A DNA stretch of 18,059 nucleotides from JAFHCF01 sp048497495. GTDB taxonomy: Bacteria; Pseudomonadota; Alphaproteobacteria; Rhizobiales; Ancalomicrobiaceae. The notes beneath the pieces were generated by a model. That model was not told where the DNA came from. It made no database searches and saw only the letters and a program-made list of their open reading frames with translations. Below, piece by piece: positions 7,125 through 16,785 of the stretch. Location of the stretch: positions 1 to 18,059 of the forward strand of contig JAFHCF010000100.1 in assembly GCA_048497495.1 (NCBI GenBank), read 5' to 3'. The position numbers and the translations under genes were made by a program. Numbering within the stretch: position 1 is the stretch's first letter; every line of letters begins with the position of its first letter.

Positions 7125-7479
7125 GGGCTGGACGACCGCCGGACGGCCCGTGCGGGACGGGCGGCGCGGCGCATGTCGCCACTCTATCCGAGCCGAGACG
7201 AAACGCACCCCTCGGGCGGAATGGCGGTCCCGCGTGTCGCAGGGATCGGCGCGCGCCGCCGATCTCGATTCGCGCCGATCGCGCCGAGACGGCATCCGGC
7301 GGCGTGGGACCATCGATTCCGAATTCTCGTTTCTTTGTATGACGTAGCGTAATGACAATGAAGCAATCGATAGAGATATCCCGCGAGCAGCGTTCGTATC
7401 CAGAATTTCACGCATTCCTCGGTTTATATTTTCAATTTGTTAATCAGCGAGCCGGCACCTTGGTGTAATTACTGAGGTC
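7125..7479. promoter_or_regulatory. Divergent intergenic control region with an AT-rich core
   Basis: This separates the aminotransferase (leftward) from the chemotaxis receptor (rightward). The part near the aminotransferase is GC-rich and featureless. Bases 7321-7440 contain 48 G/C of 120 (40%), far below the surroundings, as expected for promoters in a high-GC genome. No single sigma-70 promoter stands out. TATATT (7425-7430) lacks a properly spaced -35. I see no convincing sigma-54 site or CtrA TTAA-N7-TTAA site. GGAG at 7480-7483 is the receptor's ribosome-binding site. Confidence 0.55.
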
Positions 7480-7490
7480 GGAGAAGATAG

Positions 7491-9215
7491 ATGTCCTTCT
7501 CATTGCGAACACAAGCCATCGTCGGCGTCACCTTGCTCATCGCTCTCAATCTGGCGACGATCGGCATCATCATGCGGGCGAAGTTCACGAGCCTCGAGAG
7601 CACGCATCAGGTTCAAACGCATTTCGATGGGTTGAAGTCGCAGGTGGTTCCACTCGGGACGCTGATCAAGAACATTCAGATCGACACGATCCAGGTCCAG
7701 CAGTTCCTCACGGACATTTCGGCGACGCGTGGCCGAGACGGGCTCGACGACGGATTTGCCGAAGCCGAGAAGTTCGCGGTCCGCTTCGCCGCGGACAGCG
7801 CCGAGGCGCGGGCCATCGCCGCCGAGCTCGGTCGCTCCGATCTGGTGGCGGGGCTCGACGCCGTCGCCAAGTCTTTCGCCGCCTTCTATGAGGCCGGGCG
7901 GAAGATGGCCGAGGCCTATGTCGCCGAGGGGCCGTCCGCCGGAAACCAGATGATGGCCGATTTCGACGGGCGCTGCGACGCGCTCGACCAACAGCTCGAG
8001 ACCCTCCTGAGGATCCGTGACGCATTGATCGACGAACGGATCGGCGGCATCGCCTCGGAGCTGAAGGGGGTCGAGGCCTCCATTTCCGACACGGCATCGA
8101 CCAACATGGCGGCGGCGGCGCTGGCGACCCTGGCGCTTTTCCTCGGCGCCTTCGCCTTCCTGCGCTTCGTGGTCCATCCGATCGCTTCCCTCACCGGGGT
8201 GATGGAAGCGCTGACCTCGGGACGACGCGGCGTCGTGGTTCCCCATGTCGTCTCGCGCACCGAGATCGGCCGCATGGCGCGCGCCACCGACGTGTTCCGC
8301 GAGGCGATCGAACAACGCGAGGCGCTACAGGCGGAGCGCGCGGCGGAGGATGCGCGCAGGGAGGCCGAGCGACGGCGCGAGCGGCGGGCGCTCGCCGACA
8401 CTTTCGCCGCCACCGTGTCGACGGTGGTGGAGACCGTCGGCCGGGTCGCCGAGGCGATCGGCGGCACCGCCCGCCGGGTCGACGACATCGCCCACACCAC
8501 GGCCGGGCGCGCCGGATCGGTGTCGCAGGCCGCGTCGGTCGCCAGCGACAACGTCGCCACAGTGGCGGCGGCGACGGAGGAACTCACCGGCGCCATCGAC
8601 GAGGTCGGCCGACAGATGCATCACGCCGGCGCCGTCTCGGCCACGGCGGTGCGCCAGGCCGAGCGCACCAACGCCATCGTCCAGGACCTCTCGGAGGCCA
8701 CCCAGCGGATCGGCGAGATCGTCGATCTGATCAACGCGATCGCGGCGCAGACCAATCTCCTGGCGCTCAACGCGACGATCGAGGCGGCGCGCGCCGGCGA
8801 CGCCGGACGCGGATTCGCGGTGGTGGCGCAGGAAGTGAAGCTCCTCGCGGCCCAGACCTCCAAGGCGACCGAGGAGATCGCCCAGCAGATCGCCACCGTC
8901 CAGAACGTCACCGACGAGGCGGTGTCGGCGATCCGCGACATCACCACGACCGTCGACGAGATCACCCGGATCTCCCAGTCGATCATCGTCGCGGTCGACG
9001 AACAGGCCTCCGCCACCCGCGAGATCTCCCGCTCCATCGACGAAGCCGCGAGAGGCACCCGGGACGTGCGCTCCAACATCTCCTCGGTCGACCAGTCGAC
9101 GCGCGAGACCACCGAGGCGGCCGGCACCATGGTCCGCGGCTCCGACGACCTGACCGAGGTCGCCGATCGGCTGCGTCTCGAGGTCGAAGGGTTCGTCGCC
9201 CGGATGCGAGCCTGA
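7491..9215 (+). CDS. Methyl-accepting chemotaxis protein (transmembrane chemoreceptor)
   Basis: This is a complete 574-residue receptor that senses a ligand outside the inner membrane and controls CheA/CheW. Architecture: TM1 at about 8-28; a periplasmic helical-bundle sensor of about 175 residues (30-205) containing IQVQQFLTDISATRGRDGL, a pattern familiar from alphaproteobacterial receptors; TM2 at about 206-228; HAMP at about 229-281, followed by a charged Arg/Glu helix; and the methyl-accepting signalling domain from about 300. The hairpin tip is well conserved: INAIAAQTNLLALNATIEAA (414-433), RAGDAGRGFAVVAQEVK. The protein ends in FVARMRA without a CheR/CheB-tethering pentapeptide, so adaptation would depend on other receptors or on direct enzyme access. 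The ATG at 7491 follows GGAG by seven bases. The ligand is unknown; the divergent amine/amino-acid aminotransferase is only a weak hint. Confidence 0.96.
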   Translation: MSFSLRTQAIVGVTLLIALNLATIGIIMRAKFTSLESTHQVQTHFDGLKSQVVPLGTLIKNIQIDTIQVQQFLTDISATRGRDGLDDGFAEAEKFAVRFAADSAEARAIAAELGRSDLVAGLDAVAKSFAAFYEAGRKMAEAYVAEGPSAGNQMMADFDGRCDALDQQLETLLRIRDALIDERIGGIASELKGVEASISDTASTNMAAAALATLALFLGAFAFLRFVVHPIASLTGVMEALTSGRRGVVVPHVVSRTEIGRMARATDVFREAIEQREALQAERAAEDARREAERRRERRALADTFAATVSTVVETVGRVAEAIGGTARRVDDIAHTTAGRAGSVSQAASVASDNVATVAAATEELTGAIDEVGRQMHHAGAVSATAVRQAERTNAIVQDLSEATQRIGEIVDLINAIAAQTNLLALNATIEAARAGDAGRGFAVVAQEVKLLAAQTSKATEEIAQQIATVQNVTDEAVSAIRDITTTVDEITRISQSIIVAVDEQASATREISRSIDEAARGTRDVRSNISSVDQSTRETTEAAGTMVRGSDDLTEVADRLRLEVEGFVARMRA

Positions 9216-9370
9216 GACCGATTGCCGCCGCGCGCCGATGCCCGAGGGACGCGCCGCGGTTCGAGGGATCGGCGAGAACGGCCGGCGATGCGCCGACGGA
9301 GCCCCCTCGCGGGCGCGCCGTCACCGCTTCGCGGCGCCTCGGGAATGCCCCGAGGACGGAAGAGAAGTCA
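9216..9370. other. Left half of the gap between chemoreceptor and opgD, with GC hairpins
   Basis: The 319-base gap 9216-9534 holds no believable gene. This left part contains a CCGC-TTC-GCGG hairpin (9324-9334) and the 7-bp perfect hairpin CCTCGGG (9337-9343) / CCCGAGG (9349-9355) with a five-base loop. Neither is followed by a T-tract, so they may help end the receptor transcript but are not classical terminators. The right half holds the promoter candidate at 9371-9398. Confidence 0.4.
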
Positions 9371-9398
9371 TTGACCGGTCTCATGAATGAGCTATGGT
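9371..9398 (+). promoter_or_regulatory. Candidate promoter of the opgD-opgH operon
   Basis: TTGACC (9371-9376, 5 of 6) and TATGGT (9393-9398, 4 of 6) lie 16 bases apart, in the only AT-richer part of the gap. The predicted start near 9405 leaves a leader of about 130 bases. The spacer carries a CTCAT-GA-ATGAG inverted repeat (9380-9391), and the palindrome GACCGGTC (9373-9380) overlaps the -35. Either could be an operator, but no regulator can be named. Confidence 0.45.
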
Positions 9399-9534
9399 CC
9401 GAACATCGTCCGAGGTCGCGGAACCCGCCCGTGGTTCGCGCCTTCGGTTTTTCGTGCGCCGATGAGGATCCCTGACCGGCCGCTTCGGTCCACTGCCGCA
9501 ATTCCGGCCATGCTTCGGCCGACGGACCTCGCTC

Positions 9535-11073
9535 ATGGATCGCCGCGACTTCCTCTCCTCGTCCCTGGCTCTCGCCGCAGCGCTCGGCCTGTCGGGTCAC
9601 GCGCGGTCCGCGGCGGCGCAGCAGCCGGCCGGCGAGGCGGACCCGAAACCGGGAACGGCCTTTTCCTATGCCGGGCTCAAGGAGGAGGCGCGACGGCTGG
9701 CGACCAAGCCGCGGGCGTCCACGCCGGTGACCGTGCCGCAGCGCTTCGTCGACATCAGTCACGAACAGTATCGCGACATCCGCTGGAAGCGGGACCAGAT
9801 GATCTGGCGCGATGAAAAGCGCGGGTTTCGTCTGGAGCCGCTGCCCGGTGGTTTCGTCTACCGCGCACCGGTGGATCTCTACCTGATCGACGACGGGCGG
9901 GCGTTGCCGATCGCCTTCGACCGCGAACGTTTCGACTGGGGATCGAGCGTCACCGCGCCGGAGGAAGGCGTCACCCTGCCGTTCTCGGGGCTCAAGCTGA
10001 GGCGGCCGCGCGAGGGCGACCGCTGGCAGGAGTTCGCCGTCTTTCAGGGCGCCAGCTACTTCAAGTCGATCGCCCGCGACCAGATCTACGGCCTGACGGC
10101 GCGCGGCCTGGCGATCAACACCGCCGAGCCGGACGGCGAGGAGTTCCCCTACTTCAGCCGATTCTACGTCGAGAAGCCGGAACTGAACGCCCAGACCATC
10201 CGCCTCTACGCGCTGCTCGACAGCCGTTCGGTGACCGGGGCCTATCGTTTCACCGTGCGCTCCGACGACGAGACGACGATCGACGTCGAACTGACGATCT
10301 ATCCGCGCGAGGACCTCGGTCACGTCGGGCTCGGCGCGCTCAACTCGATGTTCCTCTACGGCGCCATCGGCCGCACCGCCTTCGACGACATTCGCCCGGC
10401 CGTGCATCTTTCGGACGGGTTGGCGGTGACGACCGGCCTCGGTGAACGCCTGTGGCGGCCGCTCGCCAATCCGCGCAACCTGCAGATCTCCGTCTTCGGC
10501 GACGAGAATCCGCTCGCCTTCGGCCTCGCCCAACGGGCACGCGGTTTCGGGGAGTTCCAGGATCTCGAGCATCGCTACGACCTCCGACCCTCCGCCTGGG
10601 TGGAACCGGTCGGCGACTGGGGCAAAGGCTCGGTGGTGTTGGTCGAGATCCCGTCGGAGAGCGAGATCCACGAGAACATCACGGCCTATTGGCGCCCCCG
10701 CGCCAGGCTGCCGGCGGGCCAGGAATTCGGCGCCGCCTATCGCCTGCGCTGGACCGCCGGGGGGGTCGCGCCGACCGACATCGGCCGTGTCTCCGGCAGC
10801 CGCGAAGGCAAGGGCGCGGAGGGCAACTGGCGGCGCTACGCCATCGACTTCGTCGGCCCGATGCCGCCGATCGCCGAGATCAAGCTCGCCGCCGGCGCCT
10901 CCGCCGGACGGCTGGTGGCGCCGATGCTGCGCCCCAATCCGGTGACCGGCGGCTACCGGGTCACCTTCGATCTCGATCCGAAGGGTGCCGCGCTCTGCGA
11001 ACTCAGAGTACAATTGACCGACGGCACCAAGCCGGTCAGCGAAACTTGGCTCTATCGATGGGTTGCCGCGTGA
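9535..11073 (+). CDS. opgD: Periplasmic glucan biosynthesis protein, OpgD/OpgG (MdoG) family, Tat-exported
   Basis: This is a complete 512-residue protein. The N-terminus MDRRDFLSSSLALAAALGL has twin arginines and a hydrophobic core, with a likely cleavage after the SAAA near residue 28. This is a Tat signal as in OpgD; E. coli OpgG uses Sec, so I use the D name, but the G/D split is not certain in alphaproteobacteria. The family is recognised by FSYAGLKEEARRLA, PQRFVDISHEQYRDIRWK, FQGASYFKSIARDQIYGLTARGLAI, EFPYFSRFYVEKP and GENPLAFGL-like and DLEHRYDLRPSAWVEP segments, followed by the C-terminal Ig-like domain. E. coli OpgD and OpgG have been shown to be beta-1,2-glucan-active hydrolases (family GH186), so the protein probably trims or shapes the glucan backbone made by OpgH. 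The start codon has only a weak ribosome-binding site. The stop overlaps the opgH start. Confidence 0.93.
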   Translation: MDRRDFLSSSLALAAALGLSGHARSAAAQQPAGEADPKPGTAFSYAGLKEEARRLATKPRASTPVTVPQRFVDISHEQYRDIRWKRDQMIWRDEKRGFRLEPLPGGFVYRAPVDLYLIDDGRALPIAFDRERFDWGSSVTAPEEGVTLPFSGLKLRRPREGDRWQEFAVFQGASYFKSIARDQIYGLTARGLAINTAEPDGEEFPYFSRFYVEKPELNAQTIRLYALLDSRSVTGAYRFTVRSDDETTIDVELTIYPREDLGHVGLGALNSMFLYGAIGRTAFDDIRPAVHLSDGLAVTTGLGERLWRPLANPRNLQISVFGDENPLAFGLAQRARGFGEFQDLEHRYDLRPSAWVEPVGDWGKGSVVLVEIPSESEIHENITAYWRPRARLPAGQEFGAAYRLRWTAGGVAPTDIGRVSGSREGKGAEGNWRRYAIDFVGPMPPIAEIKLAAGASAGRLVAPMLRPNPVTGGYRVTFDLDPKGAALCELRVQLTDGTKPVSETWLYRWVAA

Positions 11074-13415
11074 ACCGGATCGCCTCCCTCGAACGCTCGG
11101 ACGCCGCCTCGAATTCGGACGTCGCCGCCGCCGTCGATCTCGATTCCCTCGGGCCGGTTCCGCCCGAGGCGCCCCTCGACATGCCGGTCCAGCGGCTCGA
11201 CCGCTGGGACGGGCCGCGCCCGACGGTGGTCGACGGCCGGCCCTCGATCTGGCTCCGGCTGATCCGCCTGTTCGTCTTCGGCCTCGGCGGCGCCATCGCC
11301 GCCTACGGCGTGCGCGAGATGGTCGGCGTGGTCTCGGCCGGCGGCATCGTCGGCCTGGAATGGCCGCTGATCGTCTTCTTCGCCCTCACCTTCTCGTGGA
11401 TCGCCCTGTCGGCGGCGAGCGGCATCGCCGGCTTCTTCGCCGGCTTCTTCGAGCGCTCGAAGGTGCGCCACGTCGATCGGCGTCTGACCACCCGCACCGC
11501 CCTGCTGATGCCGGTCTACAACGAGAACCCGGCACGCACCATCGGCGCGCTCGAGGTGATGGCCGAGGCGGTGATCGGGCTCGGCGAGGGTGAGCACTTC
11601 GAGATCTTCGTGTGTTCCGACACCACCGACCAGACGGCCTGGGTGGAGGAGGAACTGGCGATCGACCGCCTGCGCCACCGCCTCGGGACCCGCATGGCGG
11701 TGTGGTATCGCCGCCGCCACAAGAACGTCGCCCGCAAGGCCGGCAACGTCGCCGACTTCGTCCGGCGCTGGGGCGGGCGCTACGACCACATGCTGGTGCT
11801 CGACGCCGACAGCCTGATGCAGGGCGAGACGCTGATCACCCTGGCGCTCCTGATGGAGGACGACGCGCGGGCCGGCATCATCCAGACGCTGCCGGTGATC
11901 GCCAACCGCAACACGCTCTTCGCCCGTCTGCAACAGTTCGCCGGCAAGGTCTACGGGCCGGTGATCGCGCGCGGGCTGGCGGTGTGGTCGGGGCGGGACG
12001 GCAACTACTGGGGCCACAACGCCATCATCCGCACCTCCGCCTTCGCCGAGGCCTGCGGCCTGCCGGAACTGCCGGGGCGCAAGCCCTTCGGCGGCCACAT
12101 CATGAGCCACGACTTCGTCGAGGCGGCGTTGATCCGGCGCGCCGGCTGGGGCGTCTACATGGTGCCGTGGCTCGGCGGCTCCTACGAGGAGAGCCCACCG
12201 TCGCTGCTCGACGTCGCCATGCGCGATCGGCGCTGGGCCCAGGGCAATCTCCAGCACATGGCGGTGATCACGACGCGGGGCCTGGCCTGGCCGTCGCGCG
12301 TCCACTTCGCCACCGGCATCATGAGCTACCTCGCCTCGCCGATCTGGCTGATGCTGCTGATGGTCGGCTTGGCGCTGGCGTTGCAGGCGAAGTTCATCCG
12401 GCCGGAATATTTCTCCAAGGAATTCTCGCTCTATCCGGCCTGGCCGCGCTTCGATTCCGAGCGCGCGCTGCAGCTCTTCATCGTCACCATGGGGGTGTTG
12501 CTGCTGCCCAAGGTGCTCGGGGTGATCGAGACGATCCTGCGGCCGGAGCTGCGCCGCAAGTGCGGCGGCGGGTCGGCGATCGTGGTCGGGATGGTGCTGG
12601 AGACGCTGATCTCGGCGCTGGTCGCCCCGGTGATGATGCTGCTTCAGTCGCGCCACGTCGCCGAGATCCTGCTCGGGCGTGATTCGGGTTGGAAGACCCA
12701 GCGCCGCGACGACGGCGGCATTCCGCTGGCCGAGGTGATCCGCCACCACTGGCAACACGCCACCATCGGTGTCTTCATGTCGCTGGCGGCCTACGTCATC
12801 TCGCCGGCGATCCTGGCCTGGATGGCGCCGACCCTGATCGGTCTCGCCATGGCGGTGCCGATCTCCTGGGCGTCGGGGTCGCTCGCCGCCGGGCTCGGAT
12901 TGAAGAAGGCCCGGCTGCTGCTGATCCCCGAGGAGACCGCGCCGCCGGCGGTCATCGGTGCCGCCCGCGAGGCCCAACTGTCGGCCGAAGCGGAATTGCC
13001 GGAGGTCGAGGACGGGCTCTCCGCGGTGGTGGAGAACCCGATCGCCCGTGCCGTCCATGCCCGCCTGCATCTGCCGGTGCCGCTCAGGGCGCGCGGCAAG
13101 CCTGAATTCGATCCGGTGATGGCCGCCGCCAAGATCGACGAGGCGACCAATTTCGCCGAAGTCCTCGCCTGGCTCGGGCCGAAGGAACGCATGGCGGTGT
13201 TGTGCGAGCCACATCTGATCGAGAACATCGATCGGCTGATCGTCAAGCCGGAGCCGCCGCCGGATCTGGTGGCGATCGAGGAGATGCGGGTCCGCCCCTA
13301 TCCGGCCGAAGTCCCCCCAGGCGCCCGCGAGGCGTCCTTCCCCGACGGCGATCCCGCGGCCGAGATCGACGCCGTCGCGTCGGCCGCCGCCGAGGCGGCG
13401 CAGCCGGGATCGTGA
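11070..13415 (+). CDS. opgH: Glucans biosynthesis glucosyltransferase OpgH (MdoH)
   Basis: OpgH is the inner-membrane processive GT2 enzyme that uses UDP-glucose to polymerise osmoregulated periplasmic glucan. I place the start at the GTG at 11070, which overlaps the opgD TGA (GTGA); an in-frame ATG at 11058 is the alternative. The product is 781 residues (E. coli has 847). Two N-terminal membrane segments (about 64-80 and 98-127) precede the cytoplasmic catalytic domain: LLMPVYNENP (145-154), FVCSDTTDQT, VLDADSLMQG (DAD 245-247), GHIMSHDFVEAALIRRAGW (Asp348) and the product-site motif RDRRWAQGNLQH (385-396), here R-x-x-R-W rather than Q-x-x-R-W, as in OpgH. Five or so further membrane segments follow between 415 and 605, then a soluble tail of about 170 residues ending Ala-rich. 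It is convergent with dprA, separated by 25 bases. Confidence 0.95.
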   Translation: MNRIASLERSDAASNSDVAAAVDLDSLGPVPPEAPLDMPVQRLDRWDGPRPTVVDGRPSIWLRLIRLFVFGLGGAIAAYGVREMVGVVSAGGIVGLEWPLIVFFALTFSWIALSAASGIAGFFAGFFERSKVRHVDRRLTTRTALLMPVYNENPARTIGALEVMAEAVIGLGEGEHFEIFVCSDTTDQTAWVEEELAIDRLRHRLGTRMAVWYRRRHKNVARKAGNVADFVRRWGGRYDHMLVLDADSLMQGETLITLALLMEDDARAGIIQTLPVIANRNTLFARLQQFAGKVYGPVIARGLAVWSGRDGNYWGHNAIIRTSAFAEACGLPELPGRKPFGGHIMSHDFVEAALIRRAGWGVYMVPWLGGSYEESPPSLLDVAMRDRRWAQGNLQHMAVITTRGLAWPSRVHFATGIMSYLASPIWLMLLMVGLALALQAKFIRPEYFSKEFSLYPAWPRFDSERALQLFIVTMGVLLLPKVLGVIETILRPELRRKCGGGSAIVVGMVLETLISALVAPVMMLLQSRHVAEILLGRDSGWKTQRRDDGGIPLAEVIRHHWQHATIGVFMSLAAYVISPAILAWMAPTLIGLAMAVPISWASGSLAAGLGLKKARLLLIPEETAPPAVIGAAREAQLSAEAELPEVEDGLSAVVENPIARAVHARLHLPVPLRARGKPEFDPVMAAAKIDEATNFAEVLAWLGPKERMAVLCEPHLIENIDRLIVKPEPPPDLVAIEEMRVRPYPAEVPPGAREASFPDGDPAAEIDAVASAAAEAAQPGS

Positions 13416-13440
13416 GCCGGCTGAGCGCCCTCGCCCCACG

Positions 13441-14601
13441 TCACATCACCAGGGCGACGCGCCCGCCGGGCTGACGCTCCAGGCGGCCGGCGAGCGTCAG
13501 TTCCATCAGCACGAGATGCAGTTCGCCGGCGCCGACGCCGGTCGCCCGCAGGATCTCGTCCATGGTCACCGGGGTCGGTCCGAGCGCTTCGAGGATCACG
13601 CGGCGGGCGTCGTCTGAGGCGTCGAGCGGGCGGTCGAAATCGTCGGGACGCGGCGCCTGGAAGTCGGGGGCGTCGACCCGGCGGCCGATGATCGGCGTCA
13701 GGCCCTCGACCACATGGGCGGCGCTCGCCACCAGGGTGGCGCCGTGGCGAATGAGATCGTTGGTGCCCTCGGCGCGCGGATCGAGCGGCGAGCCGGGAAC
13801 CGCGAAGACCTCGCGGCCCTGTTCGGCGGCGAAGCGGGCGGTGTGGAGCGAGCCGGAACGCGCCGCCGCCTCGATCACCACGACGCCCAGGGCGATGCCC
13901 GAGATCAGCCGATTGCGACGGGGAAAATCGCGGGCGCGGGGCTCCCAGCCGAAGGGCATCTCGGAGACCAGCGCGCCGCCGGTCTCGACGATGCGGGCGG
14001 CGAGGCCGGCGTTCTCCGGCGGATAGAGCCGATCGAGACCGCCGGCGAAGACCGCGATGGTGCCGGTGTCGAGGCTCGCCTCGTGGGCGGCCGCGTCGAT
14101 GCCGCGCGCCAGCCCGGAGACGGTGACGAAGCCGGCCTCGCCGAGACCGCGCGCCATCACCGCCGCCATCTTGCGGCCGGCGAGCGAGGCGTTGCGGGCG
14201 CCGACGATCCCCACCGCATGGCGGCGACAGACCCCCGGCCCGCCCTTCACCGCGAGAAGCGGCGGCGGCCCCTCGATGGTCAGGAGGTGGGCGGGATAAT
14301 CGGCCTCGCCCATGGCGACGAAGCGGGCGCCGCAGGCGGCGGCCACCGCCTGTTCGCGGGCGACCTCGGCCTCGGAGGCGATGCGGATGCGGGCGCGGGC
14401 GCCGCCGCGCCGGGCGAGCTCGGGCAAGGCATCCAGGGCGGCGACGGCGGAACCGAAATGGTTGATCAGCTCGCGAAAGGTGATCGGGCCGACGTTCTCC
14501 GAACGAATCAGGCGCAACCAGGCGGCACGGCTCGCCTCGCCCATCGCCGGCCCGGCGCGCGGCGCCACGTCGTCGTCGTCGTCGAAGGCTTGCCGTCGCA
14601 C
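13441..14601 (-). CDS. dprA: DNA-processing protein DprA (Smf)
   Basis: DprA binds incoming single-stranded DNA in the cytoplasm and loads RecA during natural transformation; it is present in many bacteria not known to be competent. The protein has 386 residues. The Rossmann-like core shows GIVGARNASLAGRKMA (131-146), TVSGLARGIDAAAHEASL (160-177, hallmark), GGLDRLYPPEN (187-197), SEMPFG, FPRRNRLISGIALGVVVIEA (226-245) and AVPGSPLDPRAEGTNDLI (267-284). An N-terminal SAM/HhH-like helical region and a C-terminal winged-helix domain (about 330-386, DEILRATGVGAGELHLVLMELTLAG split by turns) complete the usual architecture. The start is a GTG at 14601 supported by GGGGAG seven bases upstream. The N-terminus has five consecutive Asp, encoded by a GAC run. 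The usual neighbours plsY and topA are absent from this window. Confidence 0.95.
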   Translation of the reverse strand: MRRQAFDDDDDVAPRAGPAMGEASRAAWLRLIRSENVGPITFRELINHFGSAVAALDALPELARRGGARARIRIASEAEVAREQAVAAACGARFVAMGEADYPAHLLTIEGPPPLLAVKGGPGVCRRHAVGIVGARNASLAGRKMAAVMARGLGEAGFVTVSGLARGIDAAAHEASLDTGTIAVFAGGLDRLYPPENAGLAARIVETGGALVSEMPFGWEPRARDFPRRNRLISGIALGVVVIEAAARSGSLHTARFAAEQGREVFAVPGSPLDPRAEGTNDLIRHGATLVASAAHVVEGLTPIIGRRVDAPDFQAPRPDDFDRPLDASDDARRVILEALGPTPVTMDEILRATGVGAGELHLVLMELTLAGRLERQPGGRVALVM

Positions 14602-14608
14602 CTCAGCA

Positions 14609-14614
14609 CTCCCC
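14609..14614 (-). promoter_or_regulatory. Ribosome-binding site fixing the GTG start of dprA
   Basis: Minus-strand GGGGAG lies seven bases before the GTG at 14601. An internal ATG at codon 20 lacks a comparable site. Confidence 0.65.
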
Positions 14615-14631
14615 TACCGGAGGTTGCTCTG

Positions 14632-14660
14632 ATCATGGTGCGTCGGCCGCGAAACCGCAA
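14632..14660 (-). promoter_or_regulatory. Weak candidate promoter for dprA
   Basis: On the minus strand TTGCGG (14660-14655) and CATGAT (14637-14632) are 17 bases apart, matching 3 of 6 (TTG) and 4 of 6 positions. The transcript would start close to the ribosome-binding site, with a short leader. It is supported only by spacing and position. Confidence 0.28.
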
Positions 14661-14933
14661 CCTGCAATAAGCCTTCTTCTCGCCTTCCGTGTCCTTTTCG
14701 AGCCCGCCCCGGACGACGATGCCGGTCGACCGGCGGCGAGGTCGCGAGGCGAGCGGCGGCTCGGCGGGCGTCGCCCGCGATTTCGGGCGGAAAGGTGATC
14801 CTCGGTTCAGATGGTCCGGGGGCGGATCTCGACCGCATCGTCACGCGCTCCGAGGGTCGCGCTCCAGCAGCCCCACATTCTTGTGCGATCAACGATAAAT
14901 CTCTTACAAGACAATTCGATTCGCCCGTCGGCG
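14661..14933. other. Non-coding part of the dprA/helicase divergent gap
   Basis: The whole gap between dprA and the helicase gene runs 14602-15083. Open frames here (for example 14614-14946 on the minus strand) are Arg/Pro/Ser-rich with no recognisable domain, and I do not call them. A compact palindrome, GCGGGCG-T-CGCCCGC, lies at 14764-14778. Bases 14881-14940 drop to about 45% G+C, next to the helicase promoter. Confidence 0.45.
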
Positions 14934-14961
14934 TTGACTTTCCCACATGCTTGTTCTATTT
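14934..14961 (+). promoter_or_regulatory. Candidate promoter of the DEAD-box helicase gene
   Basis: TTGACT (14934-14939, 5 of 6) and CTATTT (14956-14961) are 16 bases apart at the edge of the AT-richer patch. A start near 14968 would give an untranslated leader of about 116 bases that contains the stem-loop at 15020-15059. Confidence 0.42.
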
Positions 14962-15019
14962 GCCCTACGAGATCTCGCATTGCAAAAAGATTCTGCGCGC
15001 GAGTGGCGCATGCCCTGTC

Positions 15020-15059
15020 GAGGCGCCCCCGTTCGAGGGTCGTCGCAGGCGGGCGCCTC
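15020..15059 (+). promoter_or_regulatory. Stem-loop in the helicase 5' leader
   Basis: GAGGCGCCC (15020-15028) pairs perfectly with GGGCGCCTC (15051-15059) over a 22-base loop, ending 24 bases before the helicase ATG and leaving the weak GGA ribosome-binding site (15076-15078) outside the stem. Leaders of DEAD-box helicase genes are often temperature- or product-controlled, so a regulatory role is plausible but not shown. Confidence 0.5.
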
Positions 15060-15083
15060 CAAGCGCGGCAGTCACGGAAACGA

Positions 15084-16700
<1,617 letters not shown>

Positions 16701-16745
16701 CCTCCGCGACAATCTCAAGTCACTGAAACATTGGGTAAAATTGCC

Positions 16746-16774
16746 ACAGCGGCGTCACCTCGTGACGCCGCTGT
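16746..16774 (+). terminator. Hairpin terminator after the helicase gene
   Basis: ACAGCGGCGTCAC (16746-16758) pairs perfectly over 13 bp with 16762-16774 across a CTC loop, followed by the modest T-rich TCGTTTCG. It begins 45 bases after the helicase stop. It is the strongest hairpin in the gap. Confidence 0.75.
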
Positions 16775-16785
16775 TCGTTTCGTGA

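Noticed and set aside
4360..7182. Very long minus-strand open frame (940 codons) across the glycosyltransferase and aminotransferase genes
   Set aside because: The composition is Arg/His/Gly/Asp-rich with no domain. It overlaps two clear genes and is a by-product of GC-rich codon use.
7110..7415. 102-codon N-terminal extension of the aminotransferase
   Set aside because: It is Arg-rich and unlike the family. A good ribosome-binding site precedes the GTG at 7109, which gives the normal family length.
7425..7460. CtrA-like or sigma-54-like site before the chemoreceptor
   Set aside because: Only one TTAA half-site is intact (7440-7443), and the GGCAC motif lacks a correctly spaced GC element.
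8983..13439. Long antisense frames opposite the opgD-opgH operon (8983-11013 and 11052-13439)
   Set aside because: They are mirror frames of well-supported genes, dominated by Arg, Asp, His and Gln runs, with no recognisable motif or ribosome-binding site.
14567..14585. GTC/GAC trinucleotide run, possible microsatellite
   Set aside because: It encodes five Asp codons near the dprA N-terminus. It is too short and in-frame to treat as a regulatory repeat.
14614..14946. Possible small gene directly upstream of dprA on the minus strand
   Set aside because: It is low-complexity Arg/Ala/Pro-rich, has no resemblance to PlsY or any family, and overlaps the helicase promoter region.
14811..15083. 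Upstream in-frame extension of the DEAD-box helicase
   Set aside because: The extension has no helicase homology and covers the promoter-like and leader-hairpin sequences. The family begins at MTFTTLGL.
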